From DATEKX01 sp963726785 (GTDB lineage Bacteria > Acidobacteriota > Blastocatellia > UBA7656): a stretch of 64,000 bases of DNA. Location of the stretch: contig CAVSDJ010000002.1 in NCBI GenBank assembly GCA_963726785.1, positions 62,001-126,000 of the forward strand, given 5' to 3'. Position numbers and translations under genes: made by a program. Shown piece after piece: positions 27,944 through 36,255 of this stretch. Under the pieces are notes generated by a model. The model was given only the letters and a program-made list of their open reading frames with translations. It was not told the origin of the DNA and searched no databases. The stretch's first letter is position 1, and each line of letters opens with the position of its first letter.

Positions 27944-28086
27944 TCACCGCAGAGGCGCAGAGGACACAGAGATTACGCAGAGGCTAAGAGGCAGTAGCCC
28001 GCGCGTAAGCAAGGGCTTGCGTCTTGCGCCCTCCCTGACGGTCGGGCTACCGCCATCCCTCTGCGTCCCCTGCGCCTCTGCGGTGA
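27944..28086. repeat. Family A inverted repeat carrying a family B repeat inside (A2/B2)
   Basis: The outer arms TCACCGCAGAGGCGCAGAGG and the complementary CTGCGCCTCTGCGGTGA enclose a second inverted repeat at 27994-28050 that begins GTAGCCCGCGCGTAAGCAAG and ends GGTCGGGCTAC. This looks like one repeat family inserted into the loop of another. It occupies nearly the whole gap between purD and the VIT/VWA gene. Confidence 0.85.
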
Positions 28087-28101
28087 ATCTTAATTCTTTT
28101 C

Positions 28102-30282
28102 TCACACGACGCGATAGATTTTTCCCTTGAACACGACCGAAACTTTCTTGCCCAAAGAGAAAAAGTCCGCAAGCTTTGGTTCTTTCGCGATCAGGCTGAA
28201 GAATTCATCGCTGCCGAATTGCACTTCTACTTTCGGCATCGCTGACGTGTCTTTCAACTCAGTGTCAACCCATTCGTCGCCTTTCAACTGAAACGTCTTG
28301 TTTCCGATTGCGCGAATGTTCGTCAGGTACGATTCGGGGCTTTCAACCTTGTCCGAATCTTTCATCTTTCTTTCTTCCTGACTGTAGACAACAGCAGCCT
28401 CGCCTGTTGACTTCAACCCTTGACTGCCAGTGTCAGCGCTTGGCGCAGCTTGAGCCATGCTATCGCGCCTTCGCCGCAGTGCAGCGGGTACATTTTGCGC
28501 TACTCTGTTCATGTCTTCGGTCACAAGGAAAGATGTATAAGGCGTGACGATACCGTATCGCGTGCCAAGCCCGACGATCTCATCCATTAATTCTTTGTTC
28601 GCGCCGTTGAGCCGGATTTGTTCCAGCAAATAACCGACTCTTCTGGTAGCCCACAGTCTAGGCAGGAATTGATTGTCGCTTCGCTCGCCCGGAAAACTTT
28701 GATTGGCGAACGTGAATATTTGTTCACGCGCTCCCATCTTGCCCGTCAATCTGACTGTAGCCGAATTCACACTGTTCTTGTATCTCCCGATTATGATCAA
28801 CTGGGAGTTCTTAAACAGATCGCCCATCGCTCGCGGGTAAGTCAGATCAGTCTCGACGCCGCCGAAGTCCAGTTTCAAATCGGACAAAACGGGATAGTTC
28901 ACTCGCGCAAAGAAGTTCGATACTTTGACTTCGAGGTCTTCCTGCGGCTCTATATAATCGCTCGCGCCGCGATTATCCGCCGAAAGCTTGTCGAGCAGAT
29001 TGGTGTTCACATCGTAGCCGACGCCGAAGGAAAACAATCTTACATTGGCGCGATTCGCATCCGTCGCGTTTTTGACTATCTGCTTCACATCCGTAGTGCC
29101 TACGGTCGGCAATCCGTCTGTCAGGAAGACTACCATCGCGGGGCGCTCGCTTGATTGAAATTGCTTGAATGCCGAAACGAGCGCGTCGTTGATGTTCGTG
29201 CCGCCTTCGGGGCGGAGGTTTGCGATAAACTTGAGGCCCGTTTGTTTTCCGGCGCTGTCGGCTTCGATAAGCCCGGCTTTCATCAAATGATCTTCGCCTG
29301 AAAAAGAGATGATGTTGAAACGGTCGCGCGACGAAAGCGATTCGACTCCGAATTTGAGCGCGGCTTTCGCTTTGTCAATTTTTTCGCCGCTCATGGAGCC
29401 TGATGTGTCCAGCACGAAGACTATATCTTTTGCGACGCGCTCCTGCTCATTGATATTGGATTTGGGCGAAATGAGCATCAGAAAATAACCGTCTTTGCCC
29501 GGCTCGCGATGTGTCAAAAGCGACAAGCCGAAATCTTTTTCGGAGAGCGAGTAGTAGAGCAGAAAATCTTTTTGCGTATCTTCGCCTTTGCCTTCAAAGC
29601 TCAGCCGCGCACGCCGCTCTCCGTCTTTCGAGACAGAGATTTTATGCGAAGGCGAGAAGATGTTCTTCAGATCAATCGGCGAATTTATCTCGACCGAGGC
29701 GGCGATTTCCCCGACAGGTTGCGGCTGAATGCGGCGGCCTGACCCAAGCTCATAGCGATAGCTGACCGTGCCGCCTTCGCTCTTGAGCACCTGCGTGTAA
29801 GTCAGGTCTATCTTTTTTGTGCTTCGCGGTTCGATGGGAAAGACCGAGGCTTGAAACAGGTCTTTGCCCGCGTATTCAAGAAGGCCGGGGTCAATCTGCC
29901 GCCTAACTATTTCATTGTAGATTTGCCGGGCTTTTGCCCTTTCAACAACCTCACCGGCCATGCGTTTGTCGCCGTCATAGATGGCGAAATCCGAAAGAGA
30001 CGCGCTCTCAGGAATAGGAAAAAAGTACGAGCCTTCGAGCCTGTGAGGCGTGGTGTTCTCGAAGACCTGTTCGACCTTCGTAGTCGCCACCTGCGAATCA
30101 ACTTTGATCGTTATCTTAACCGATTTGATGTTGAGCACACGCGGAATTGGTTGAGGAATCGGTCTTGGCAACGGCGGGCATCTATGACATTCCTGCGGAA
30201 TGATGACGCCTTGCGCGTAGGCAGTCCCGCCAAAAAAGATCATCAGCGCAAACAGAGCAAGCATTCTTAATCTCATGGTCAT
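28102..30282 (-). CDS. Secreted VIT and VWA domain protein (inter-alpha-trypsin inhibitor heavy-chain-like)
   Basis: A 726-residue protein with a signal peptide ('MLALFALMIFFGGTAYAQ'), a proline-rich linker with a Cys pair, a VIT domain (about 45-175, 'VEQVFENTTPHRLEGSYFFPIP' region and 'NEIVRRQIDPGLLEY') and a VWA domain with a complete MIDAS 'DTSGS' at 292-296, 'GGTNIND' and 'FLTDGLPT'. The C-terminal 300 residues are less defined, with a Gln/Ser-rich linker and an end resembling other family tails. It probably binds surface ligands or mediates adhesion in the envelope. A second ATG two codons in is better spaced from the GGAGAG. Confidence 0.88.
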   Translation of the reverse strand: MTMRLRMLALFALMIFFGGTAYAQGVIIPQECHRCPPLPRPIPQPIPRVLNIKSVKITIKVDSQVATTKVEQVFENTTPHRLEGSYFFPIPESASLSDFAIYDGDKRMAGEVVERAKARQIYNEIVRRQIDPGLLEYAGKDLFQASVFPIEPRSTKKIDLTYTQVLKSEGGTVSYRYELGSGRRIQPQPVGEIAASVEINSPIDLKNIFSPSHKISVSKDGERRARLSFEGKGEDTQKDFLLYYSLSEKDFGLSLLTHREPGKDGYFLMLISPKSNINEQERVAKDIVFVLDTSGSMSGEKIDKAKAALKFGVESLSSRDRFNIISFSGEDHLMKAGLIEADSAGKQTGLKFIANLRPEGGTNINDALVSAFKQFQSSERPAMVVFLTDGLPTVGTTDVKQIVKNATDANRANVRLFSFGVGYDVNTNLLDKLSADNRGASDYIEPQEDLEVKVSNFFARVNYPVLSDLKLDFGGVETDLTYPRAMGDLFKNSQLIIIGRYKNSVNSATVRLTGKMGAREQIFTFANQSFPGERSDNQFLPRLWATRRVGYLLEQIRLNGANKELMDEIVGLGTRYGIVTPYTSFLVTEDMNRVAQNVPAALRRRRDSMAQAAPSADTGSQGLKSTGEAAVVYSQEERKMKDSDKVESPESYLTNIRAIGNKTFQLKGDEWVDTELKDTSAMPKVEVQFGSDEFFSLIAKEPKLADFFSLGKKVSVVFKGKIYRVV

Positions 30283-30397
30283 TCTCTCCTGAACTCAGTA
30301 AGGATGAGTATTCATCAGCGATTGTTTTTCTTTTTTCTCATCCATTCCTTGAACGCCGGATGGCGTCATTCTTGCGATTTGCGTAATAACAGATGAC

Positions 30398-31750
30398 CTA
30401 TCCCGGAGGGAAAGATGTCTCGGAGGCAGGCTCAGGGCTTATGATCTGAGGCTCGACATGCACGACATTGTTTTCGCCGTCATCGAGCCATCGCTGCAAC
30501 ATAAACCAGACGATGCCGGGAATCATAAAAGCTACGCCTAGCGCCAGGGCCATCTGTCGCGGGCTCAGGCCAGCATGGTCTATTCCCCATCCGGTCAGAT
30601 AAGTTGACACCGACATTGAAAGCGTGAGCAGCGCCATCTCAAGCGCGAAAACGCGACCCAAAAAACGATTCGGTACTGCCAGTTGCAAAAGCGTAGTCGA
30701 AAATACCCATTGAATGCTACCGCCTGCGTGCGCGCCTACTATGAAGATCAACGCGAAGACGAGGCTCGGCGCTCCGGCGAACAACAGGTAGAAAATTCCT
30801 GCTACGAAAAAAGCGACCGTGATGGCGCGGCGCATCGTGCGAGGCGAATCGCTTGTGATCCACCTTGCGATGATCGGCCCTATCAAGGCTCCCGTTCCGC
30901 GAGCAGCATAAAGCAACCCTATTGACGCGCTGCCGTCGCGCCCGAGCGGGAATAACTGCTTGCCGAAAATGGTCAACAACAAAAGCACGCCTCCGCCCAA
31001 TCCCCATCCGCTTTTCACGAATAACAGAGCCAGCACGTGCGGGTTCGATTTAAGATAACGCGCGCCTTCTATGAAATCTGTTATGCCGGTAGCATTGGCA
31101 AACGATAATTGCTTTGACTGGCCGCCCGGTTTCGGGCGGTCTGAAAGAGGAGGAATGCGCGTTGCCTGGATGAACGCGGCTGAAACGAAAAACGTGATCG
31201 CGTCAATTACGAACGCTGTGTCTCTGCCGAACACATCGGTCACCGCGCCGCCAAGTGCCGCGCCGAACGCAAGCGTCACAGACCATGTTGCGCCCGACAA
31301 GGCGTTTGCTGAGACAAGTTCGTCTCGCGAAACTATAGTGGGGACGGCGGCGGACTCGGCAGGCTCGAAGAATGAAGAGACGATTATTTCAAGCGCAGCT
31401 ATTACGTAAACTATCCATACCTGATCGGGCCGCCGGACTAACAGGAAGCCGAGCACCAGAACGCCACGCATCACATCGGCGACGATCATAATCGTTTTGC
31501 GATTGAACCGATCCGCGACTACGCCCGCGATTGGCCCCGCAAAAAACTGCGGCAGCAATTTGATTATGAGAACGAGGCCGACTGCTTCGCCTGAACCTTT
31601 TAGATTGAGCAGGAGCGTGAAGAGGGCGACGCTGTTGAACCAATCGCCCGTTTGCGAAATGAGGCGGCCTAGCCACAAACGGCGAAAGTTGTGATTATTG
31701 CGAAGAAGCTCGACATAACCAACGGCTCTACCGGCGGGCCTCTTACTCAT
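30398..31750 (-). CDS. MFS transporter, drug/siderophore-exporter type
   Basis: A 450-residue major facilitator with about 12 hydrophobic segments. 'NFRRLWLGRLISQTGDWF' at the N-terminus, 'GVVADRFNRKTIMIVADVMRG' as the loop 2-3 signature and 'SFFEPAESAAVPTIVSRDELVSANAL' are typical of the MFS_3/EntS-like group, which exports drugs or siderophores. It is transcribed divergently from a LysR regulator 110 bp away with a perfect palindrome between them, suggesting that the regulator controls it. The substrate is unknown. Confidence 0.88.
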   Translation of the reverse strand: MSKRPAGRAVGYVELLRNNHNFRRLWLGRLISQTGDWFNSVALFTLLLNLKGSGEAVGLVLIIKLLPQFFAGPIAGVVADRFNRKTIMIVADVMRGVLVLGFLLVRRPDQVWIVYVIAALEIIVSSFFEPAESAAVPTIVSRDELVSANALSGATWSVTLAFGAALGGAVTDVFGRDTAFVIDAITFFVSAAFIQATRIPPLSDRPKPGGQSKQLSFANATGITDFIEGARYLKSNPHVLALLFVKSGWGLGGGVLLLLTIFGKQLFPLGRDGSASIGLLYAARGTGALIGPIIARWITSDSPRTMRRAITVAFFVAGIFYLLFAGAPSLVFALIFIVGAHAGGSIQWVFSTTLLQLAVPNRFLGRVFALEMALLTLSMSVSTYLTGWGIDHAGLSPRQMALALGVAFMIPGIVWFMLQRWLDDGENNVVHVEPQIISPEPASETSFPPG

Positions 31751-31764
31751 TCGAACATTGTAGC

Positions 31765-31794
31765 ATTTGAAATCTCAAATTTGAGATTTCAAAT
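31765..31794. promoter_or_regulatory. Perfect 30-bp palindrome between divergent MFS and LysR genes
   Basis: The arms ATTTGAAATCTCAAA and TTTGAGATTTCAAAT abut with no spacer. It lies 15 bp upstream of the MFS start and 66 bp upstream of lysR. It includes a T-N11-A-like arrangement typical of LysR boxes, so an operator is likely; a selfish or structural repeat is the alternative. Confidence 0.5.
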
Positions 31795-31860
31795 TACTGG
31801 CCTCTGATTCATGATATAAGTATCATTGAAGAGCACCCCTCTGATTAATAAGGTGACTTT

Positions 31861-32754
31861 ATGCATATAGAATCTTTGAAAGTCTTTTGCGATCTGATAG
31901 ACACGCGCAGTTTTTCGAAAGCTGCTTCAAAGAATTTCATCTCGCAATCAGCCGTGAGCCAGCAGGTGCGCGCTTTTGAAGAACGATTTGACCGTAGGCT
32001 CGTGGAACGCAGTCGCGGCGGCGGTCTTACGCCAACGCCTGCGGGACTGACTTTTTATCAAGGCTGTCGCGAGATTATCGAGCGGTGGGACACGCTGACT
32101 GAGGAAATGAAGGGATTGGGAGATGTGGTGAGCGGGCAGGTGCGCGTGGCGACGATTTACAGCGTGGGATTGCACGAGTTGTCGCCTATCGTTAAACAGT
32201 TCATACAAAACTATCCGCGAGCGAACATTCACATAGAGTACAGTCGCGCCAATAAAGTCTACGAAGATGTTATCAATCATACGATTGATATTGGCATCGT
32301 AGCTCATCCGGCTCCGCGCCCGCAGATCGAGATCATCCCGTTTCGCAGCGACCGACTTGTGCTGGTGTGCAGTCCCGATCACGAGCTTGCTCATCGCAAG
32401 CGAATCGAAGTGAGCAGCCTCAGCGGCCAGCGTTTCGTGGGTTTCGAGCGAGATATGTCGTCGCGCAAGGCCGTAGACAATATACTGCGCGATAACAATG
32501 CAACGGTGCAGTACGTGATGGAATTCGACAACATCGAAACGATAAAACGAGCTGTCGAAGCCGATTTGGGCGTGACGATAGTGCCGCGAGCCACGGTTGA
32601 AAACGAAATCCGCGCGGGCACATTGCGCGCAGTGAATTTCACTGAAAACTTTACGCGGCCAATCGGCATCATTCATCGCAAAGGGAAAATATTCAGCGCC
32701 GCTGCCCGCAAGCTCATTGAGATGCTTACAGAGAACGCGACCGTCCCGGCTTGA
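31861..32754 (+). CDS. LysR-family transcriptional regulator
   Basis: A 297-residue LysR regulator. The winged helix-turn-helix is at residues 1-60 ('MHIESLKVFCDLIDTRSFSKAA', 'ISQSAVSQQVRAFEERF'), followed by a linker helix and a type 2 periplasmic-binding-like effector domain ('GQVRVATIYSVGLHELSPIV', 'IDIGIVAHPAP', 'LGVTIVPRATVENEI'). The effector pocket resembles CysB/CbbR-type regulators but the ligand is not predictable. It is divergent from the MFS exporter and probably controls it and itself. Confidence 0.92.
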   Translation: MHIESLKVFCDLIDTRSFSKAASKNFISQSAVSQQVRAFEERFDRRLVERSRGGGLTPTPAGLTFYQGCREIIERWDTLTEEMKGLGDVVSGQVRVATIYSVGLHELSPIVKQFIQNYPRANIHIEYSRANKVYEDVINHTIDIGIVAHPAPRPQIEIIPFRSDRLVLVCSPDHELAHRKRIEVSSLSGQRFVGFERDMSSRKAVDNILRDNNATVQYVMEFDNIETIKRAVEADLGVTIVPRATVENEIRAGTLRAVNFTENFTRPIGIIHRKGKIFSAAARKLIEMLTENATVPA

Positions 32755-32805
32755 GCCGTAATGTCGAGCGTTATAGAATGAGCGAAGATATTAGAGGTTT
32801 AGTTT

Positions 32806-33414
32806 ATGGCTACGTTGATAGAAAGTCCGGCAGAGCCTAAAGTCGAGCAATCTCCCCTCACAACGCGGCGCAAGTTCACGGTTGCGGAGTATAACCTGAT
32901 GGGCGAAGCAGGCATACTTCAACCGGATGAGCGCGTTGAATTAATCGAAGGAGAGATTCAAAAGATGAGTCCAAAAGGAACAAAGCATACTTCAAGCACA
33001 ACCTATTCAGGAGACTGCTTCAGAAAATCTCTTGGAGACCGTGTCATTGTGCGAATACAAGACCCTATTAGTTTAGGTGAATACTCGGAGCCGGAACCAG
33101 ATCTGGTTCTTGCGATTCCTCACAAGACTAAATATGCCGATCATCAACCAACGCCGCAGGAGGTTCTGCTGGTGCTTGAGGTTTCCGACACGACTTTAGC
33201 CAAAGACCGAATAATAAAAGCCCGCCTGTACGGCCAAGCGGGCTTGATTCAATACTGCGTTTTGAACGTGAACGCGCGAGAATTGGAAGACTATCGCGAC
33301 CCCGATGAAAGCGGCTATCGGACTAAGCATACTTATAAAGCTGGCGAAAGTTTCACCCTCGTAGCCTTCCCGGAAATTAGCATCGCTGTCAGTGACTTGC
33401 TCCCGCCTGAATAG
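32806..33414 (+). CDS. Uma2-family (DUF820) putative PD-(D/E)XK nuclease
   Basis: A 202-residue Uma2-family protein diverged from the copy at 823-1464. It has 'KFTVAEYNLMGEAGIL', 'RVELIEGEIQKMSP', the nuclease-core 'EPEPDLVLAI', and 'LLVLEVSDTTLAKDRIIK', supplying Asp, Glu and Lys, then 'KARLYGQAGLIQYCVLN'. It begins 51 nt after lysR on the same strand. No restriction or toxin partner is adjacent. Function is unknown beyond the fold. Confidence 0.88.
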   Translation: MATLIESPAEPKVEQSPLTTRRKFTVAEYNLMGEAGILQPDERVELIEGEIQKMSPKGTKHTSSTTYSGDCFRKSLGDRVIVRIQDPISLGEYSEPEPDLVLAIPHKTKYADHQPTPQEVLLVLEVSDTTLAKDRIIKARLYGQAGLIQYCVLNVNARELEDYRDPDESGYRTKHTYKAGESFTLVAFPEISIAVSDLLPPE

Positions 33415-33429
33415 CGCGCGACTCTTAAT

Positions 33430-34863
33430 TCATTTTTTGTTTGCAGCCATCTCGACGTTCGCAAGCATCTTCTTCATCTCTTCTTTGTCAATCAATCTGC
33501 CGCCTGATACGACCATATTGATCTTCTGAGTGTTGCTGATGTCTGCCAACGGGTTCGCGTCGAGCAATACGAGGTCAGCGATCTTGCCTCGCTCAATCGT
33601 GCCCGAAATGTCGAGCATTCCAAGATAGCTCGCAGCGTTGCGCGTTGCGGCTTGAAGAGCTTCCATCGGTGTGAGACCCGCTTTGACAAGCAGGGCAAGC
33701 TCTTCATGAAGGCTTGAGCCGGGAAATACATAAGGGTCGAGCGAGTCTGACCCTGCTAGAATCTGCACGCCTGCGCGATTCATCGCCGCGACGATTTCCA
33801 GCTCTTTGGCGAATGCCCGCCGCGTCAATTCGAAGTAGCCCGGCGTCAAACCTTCGCGCATCTTTTCAGGCTTCCATTCTTCTTTGAGCGCCGCAGGAAC
33901 ATATTTGAGCCTGTCGTCATCTGCCGAGATGTTTTGCAGACTTTCATTCGCGCGAGTCCATACGAGCGTAGGCACCTGCCACGTGCCGTTCTTTGCGAAG
34001 CGAGCAAAAAGCGCAGATGCTTTTTTCGCATCATAGGTATCGAGCGTCTCTACGGCCAATCGTTCAAACGCGCTTCTGTCCGATTTGGCGCGAGCCTCTG
34101 CTCTGGCCTTTCTTATTTCAGCTTCGCGGTTTGAGCAGGCGAGCAATATCCCGCTCAAATGCTCAATGCTTTTCTGGCCTGCGTCGGAGGCTTCGGCTGC
34201 CGTGACGGACTCAGGCACATGGCCTGCGAACGGGATGCTTTCTTTCTTTGACTCGTCGGCGAGCGCCATATATGACTCGCGAGCGAGCGAGATCACTTTG
34301 ATGAAGTCGGCTCCGCGACTTTTGAGCGAGCGCACTGTCTCGCGCGCTTCGCCTTCGTTTTGAACTGCCGACATTTCAGGCTGATTTGATTTTCTCGTGG
34401 TGAGCATGGGGCCGGGCGTCACGATGCGCGGGCCTGTCAGCACGCCATCGGAAATCTCTTTGCGCCATTGCTGAACTAGCTTCAGATCGCTTCCCATATC
34501 ACGCACGCCAGTTACTCCGTTTGTGACATAGAGCGGCAGCACTACCTCTTTGCTCCAGGCAGGATTTGCGCTCACCCCCGCAAGGTGGACGTGCATATCC
34601 CACAAGCCGGGGATCAGGAATTTGCCCGTCGCGTCTAGAACTCGCGCGCCGCGCGGCACACGCACCGCGCTCGATTTGCCGATCTCGCGGATGCGACCGG
34701 CGACGATAACGATTGTCTGGTCGGGCTTAGGCCGAGCGCCTGTTGCATCTATGATTGTGACATGAGTCATTACAAGGGGCTGAGTTTGCGAGCGCGTGTT
34801 TGATTGCGCGAGTGAAAAAATCGGGAGCGCAAACATCAGCAGTATAGAAAAGATTTTTCTCAT
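33430..34863 (-). CDS. Secreted amidohydrolase-family protein
   Basis: A 477-residue metal-dependent hydrolase of the imidazolonepropionase-like group. The ATG at 34863 starts a signal peptide (MRKIFSILLMFALPIFSLAQ); longer in-frame starts do not improve it. The N-terminal strand block 'VTIIDATGARPKPDQTIVI' leads to the metal motif 'IPGLWDMHVHLAG' (HxH), with 'PFAGHVPESV', 'KSIEHLSG' and 'ILAGSDSLDPYV' supplying later ligands, ending 'KIADLVLLDANPLADI'. It could be an Xaa-Pro-type or cyclic-amide hydrolase acting outside the cytoplasm; substrate unknown. Confidence 0.87.
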   Translation of the reverse strand: MRKIFSILLMFALPIFSLAQSNTRSQTQPLVMTHVTIIDATGARPKPDQTIVIVAGRIREIGKSSAVRVPRGARVLDATGKFLIPGLWDMHVHLAGVSANPAWSKEVVLPLYVTNGVTGVRDMGSDLKLVQQWRKEISDGVLTGPRIVTPGPMLTTRKSNQPEMSAVQNEGEARETVRSLKSRGADFIKVISLARESYMALADESKKESIPFAGHVPESVTAAEASDAGQKSIEHLSGILLACSNREAEIRKARAEARAKSDRSAFERLAVETLDTYDAKKASALFARFAKNGTWQVPTLVWTRANESLQNISADDDRLKYVPAALKEEWKPEKMREGLTPGYFELTRRAFAKELEIVAAMNRAGVQILAGSDSLDPYVFPGSSLHEELALLVKAGLTPMEALQAATRNAASYLGMLDISGTIERGKIADLVLLDANPLADISNTQKINMVVSGGRLIDKEEMKKMLANVEMAANKK

Positions 34864-35081
34864 AAGAGAATCGTTCAACCTCTTTGGTCTTATTTTCGGC
34901 ATTGCTTTTGTCAAGCAGCCGCTGTTCTGATCTGGGCATCCGGGCAGGTGAAAAAAGTGCAAGAGCAAAAGAGTCAATCATTCTTTCACTGTCAGAATAA
35001 AAGAAAATGCGATTGATGCGCAACGATAATGAAACCGCAAGCGCCTTTCGCGCGTAATGACTGACTGGAAATAAAAAGTTG
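34864..35081. other. Intergenic stretch with no recognised feature
   Basis: AT-rich space between the amidohydrolase and the promoter of the tRNA region. Short ORFs here show no recognisable protein or start context. Confidence 0.5.
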
Positions 35082-35110
35082 TTGACATGGGTTATCAAGC
35101 TGTGGATAAT
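35082..35110 (+). promoter_or_regulatory. Near-consensus sigma-70 promoter upstream of the tRNA array
   Basis: TTGACA at 35082-35087 and GATAAT at 35105-35110 are separated by exactly 17 bp. Transcription would start near 35117 and run toward the 69-codon ORF and the tRNA genes. Confidence 0.65.
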
Positions 35111-35148
35111 CCGAATTTCTTTACGATTCTTTTTTGGAGTTTAAATCG

Positions 35149-35358
35149 ATGATGCTCAGAAGGCACAACCATACAGAGACAGGACGCGCGCTTCACCTCA
35201 GTGGCGCATGGCAGTCGTGTCTCGGCGTGTCTTTTGGGCTCACGGCCTGCCCGAATACGCCATCACAATTACAACTGCAAGGTATCAGCATTGATAGCAT
35301 AGGTAGATTGAAATCGGCAGAACAACAGTTCTCTGATTATCGCCGTATGCAGCAGTAA
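35149..35358 (+). CDS. Possible small protein ahead of the tRNA array
   Basis: A 69-codon ORF (MMLRRHNHTETGRALHL...) beginning at an ATG 9 nt after GGAG and 32-39 nt downstream of the predicted transcription start. It has no recognised domain, one potential Cys pair, and ends just before a GC-rich hairpin. The promoter and ribosome-binding context support it, but the composition is not strongly protein-like. It may be a leader peptide or fortuitous. Confidence 0.35.
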   Translation: MMLRRHNHTETGRALHLSGAWQSCLGVSFGLTACPNTPSQLQLQGISIDSIGRLKSAEQQFSDYRRMQQ

Positions 35359-35364
35359 CCCAGC

Positions 35365-35384
35365 GGGAGCGGCTTCCCGCTCCC
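35365..35384 (+). terminator. GC-rich hairpin after the small ORF
   Basis: GGGAGCGG, loop CTTC, CCGCTCCC gives an 8-bp perfect stem 6 nt after the ORF stop. No T-run follows, so it may stabilise an RNA end rather than terminate. Confidence 0.45.
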
Positions 35385-35415
35385 AAATCTCAATCAAAAC
35401 CGTAAGAGAATTTAG

Positions 35416-35467
35416 GAGCGAGAGACCGCATCTGAATTGTGTATTCAGGTCGGCGCTCGCTCTTTTT
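35416..35467 (+). terminator. Structured hairpin with T-run ahead of the tRNA array
   Basis: GAGCGAG (35416-35422) pairs with CTCGCTC (35456-35462), with an inner CTGAA/TTCAG stem, followed by TTTTT at 35463-35467. It fits an intrinsic terminator or attenuator about 36 nt before the first tRNA-like gene. Confidence 0.6.
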
Positions 35468-35502
35468 GTTGTTTGAAAATTTTATTCACATCGCAATCTA
35501 TT

Positions 35503-35574
35503 GGCTGAGGGGCCGAATGGATCGGGAGCGGTCTGTAAAACCGTTGGTCTTATGTTCAACTCCTCTCCTCAGCC
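35503..35574 (+). tRNA. tRNA-Tyr(GUA)-like, variable arm and T-stem damaged
   Basis: Acceptor GGCTGAGG pairs with CCTCAGCC, and the anticodon stem-loop GCGGT-CTGTAAA-ACCGT gives anticodon GUA. Bacterial tRNA-Tyr has a long variable arm; here only about five bases remain and the 5' half of the T-stem (TTATG) no longer pairs with CCTCT. A short internal deletion explains both. Probably non-functional. Confidence 0.6.
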
Positions 35575-35647
35575 GGGCCTGTAGCTCAGGTGGAAGAGCG
35601 CACCTCTGATAAGGGTGAAGTCGGTAGTTCGACTCTACCCAGGCCCA
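35575..35647 (+). tRNA. tRNA-Ile(GAU)
   Basis: Full cloverleaf: acceptor GGGCCTG/CAGGCCC, D-stem GCTC/GAGC, anticodon loop CTGATAA, T-arm GGTAG-TTCGACT-CTACC, discriminator A. It abuts the Tyr-like gene with no spacer. No encoded CCA. Confidence 0.95.
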
Positions 35648-35663
35648 TTGTTGTTTGACTCGC

Positions 35664-35749
35664 GCCGAAGTGGTGGAACAGGTAGACACACAGGTCTTAG
35701 AAACCTGCGGATTCGGCAGTCCGTGAGAGTTCGACTCTCTCCTTCGGCA
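35664..35749 (+). tRNA. tRNA-Leu(UAG)
   Basis: Class II tRNA with a long variable arm; acceptor GCCGAAG/CTTCGGC, anticodon stem CAGGT/ACCTG with loop CTTAGAA, T-arm GAGAG-TTCGACT-CTCTC, discriminator A. No encoded CCA. Confidence 0.95.
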
Positions 35750-35763
35750 TTCTCGATTAACGT

Positions 35764-35845
35764 GCGGGAGTGGTGAAAGTTGGTAGACACGCGGGACTTA
35801 AAATTCCGTGCTTTAGGCGTGCGGGTTCGATTCCCGCCTCCCGCA
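35764..35845 (+). tRNA. tRNA-Leu(UAA)
   Basis: Class II tRNA; acceptor GCGGGAG/CTCCCGC, anticodon stem CGGGA/TTCCG with loop CTTAAAA, T-arm GCGGG-TTCGATT-CCCGC, discriminator A. No intron. Confidence 0.94.
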
Positions 35846-35854
35846 TCAAATTGA

Positions 35855-35926
35855 GCTTCGTTGGTCTAGAGGCTAGGACGCTGCGCCGCCAGCGCAGAAG
35901 CGCGGGTTCGATTCCCACACGAAGCT
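35855..35926 (+). tRNA. tRNA-Gly(GCC) with C33
   Basis: Acceptor GCTTCGT/ACGAAGC, anticodon stem CTGCG/CGCAG. The loop reads CCGCCAG, so position 33, almost always U, is C, and the T-stem has one mismatch (C-A). Otherwise a complete cloverleaf with anticodon GCC. Confidence 0.85.
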
Positions 35927-35934
35927 TTGAATGT

Positions 35935-36008
35935 GCGCGCGTAGCCAAGACGGTCAAGGCGCAGGTCTGCAAAACCTGTCATCGTGGGTTCGATTCCCAC
36001 CGCGCGCT
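35935..36008 (+). tRNA. tRNA-Cys(GCA)
   Basis: Acceptor GCGCGCG/CGCGCGC, anticodon stem CAGGT/ACCTG with loop CTGCAAA, T-arm GTGGG-TTCGATT-CCCAC, discriminator T. Confidence 0.93.
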
Positions 36009-36076
36009 TGAATACGGAGATGGAGGTAGAAAGATGAATGATGAAATCATGTTTTTTATCCCTGGCCCTGAATATT

Positions 36077-36150
36077 GGCCCGTTAGTGGAGATGGTTACC
36101 ACGCTGGATTTTCAATCCAGAAGTCGCGGGTTCGAGTCCTGCACGGGCCA
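36077..36150 (+). tRNA. tRNA-Glu(UUC)
   Basis: Acceptor GGCCCGT/ACGGGCC, anticodon stem CTGGA/TCCAG with loop TTTTCAA, T-arm GCGGG-TTCGAGT-CCTGC with one G-U pair, discriminator A. Confidence 0.93.
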
Positions 36151-36161
36151 CCGGTTTTAAT

Positions 36162-36235
36162 GGAGGCGTAGCTCAGTTGGTGGCAGCGCTGGCTTGTCAA
36201 GCCAGAGGACGCGGGTTCAAGTCCCGTCGCCTCCG
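36162..36235 (+). tRNA. tRNA-Asp(GUC), CCA encoded
   Basis: Acceptor GGAGGCG/CGCCTCC, anticodon stem CTGGC/GCCAG with loop TTGTCAA, T-arm GCGGG-TTCAAGT-CCCGT, discriminator G. CCA follows at 36236-36238. Confidence 0.96.
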
Positions 36236-36255
36236 CCAGATTAGAAAGAGGATGT

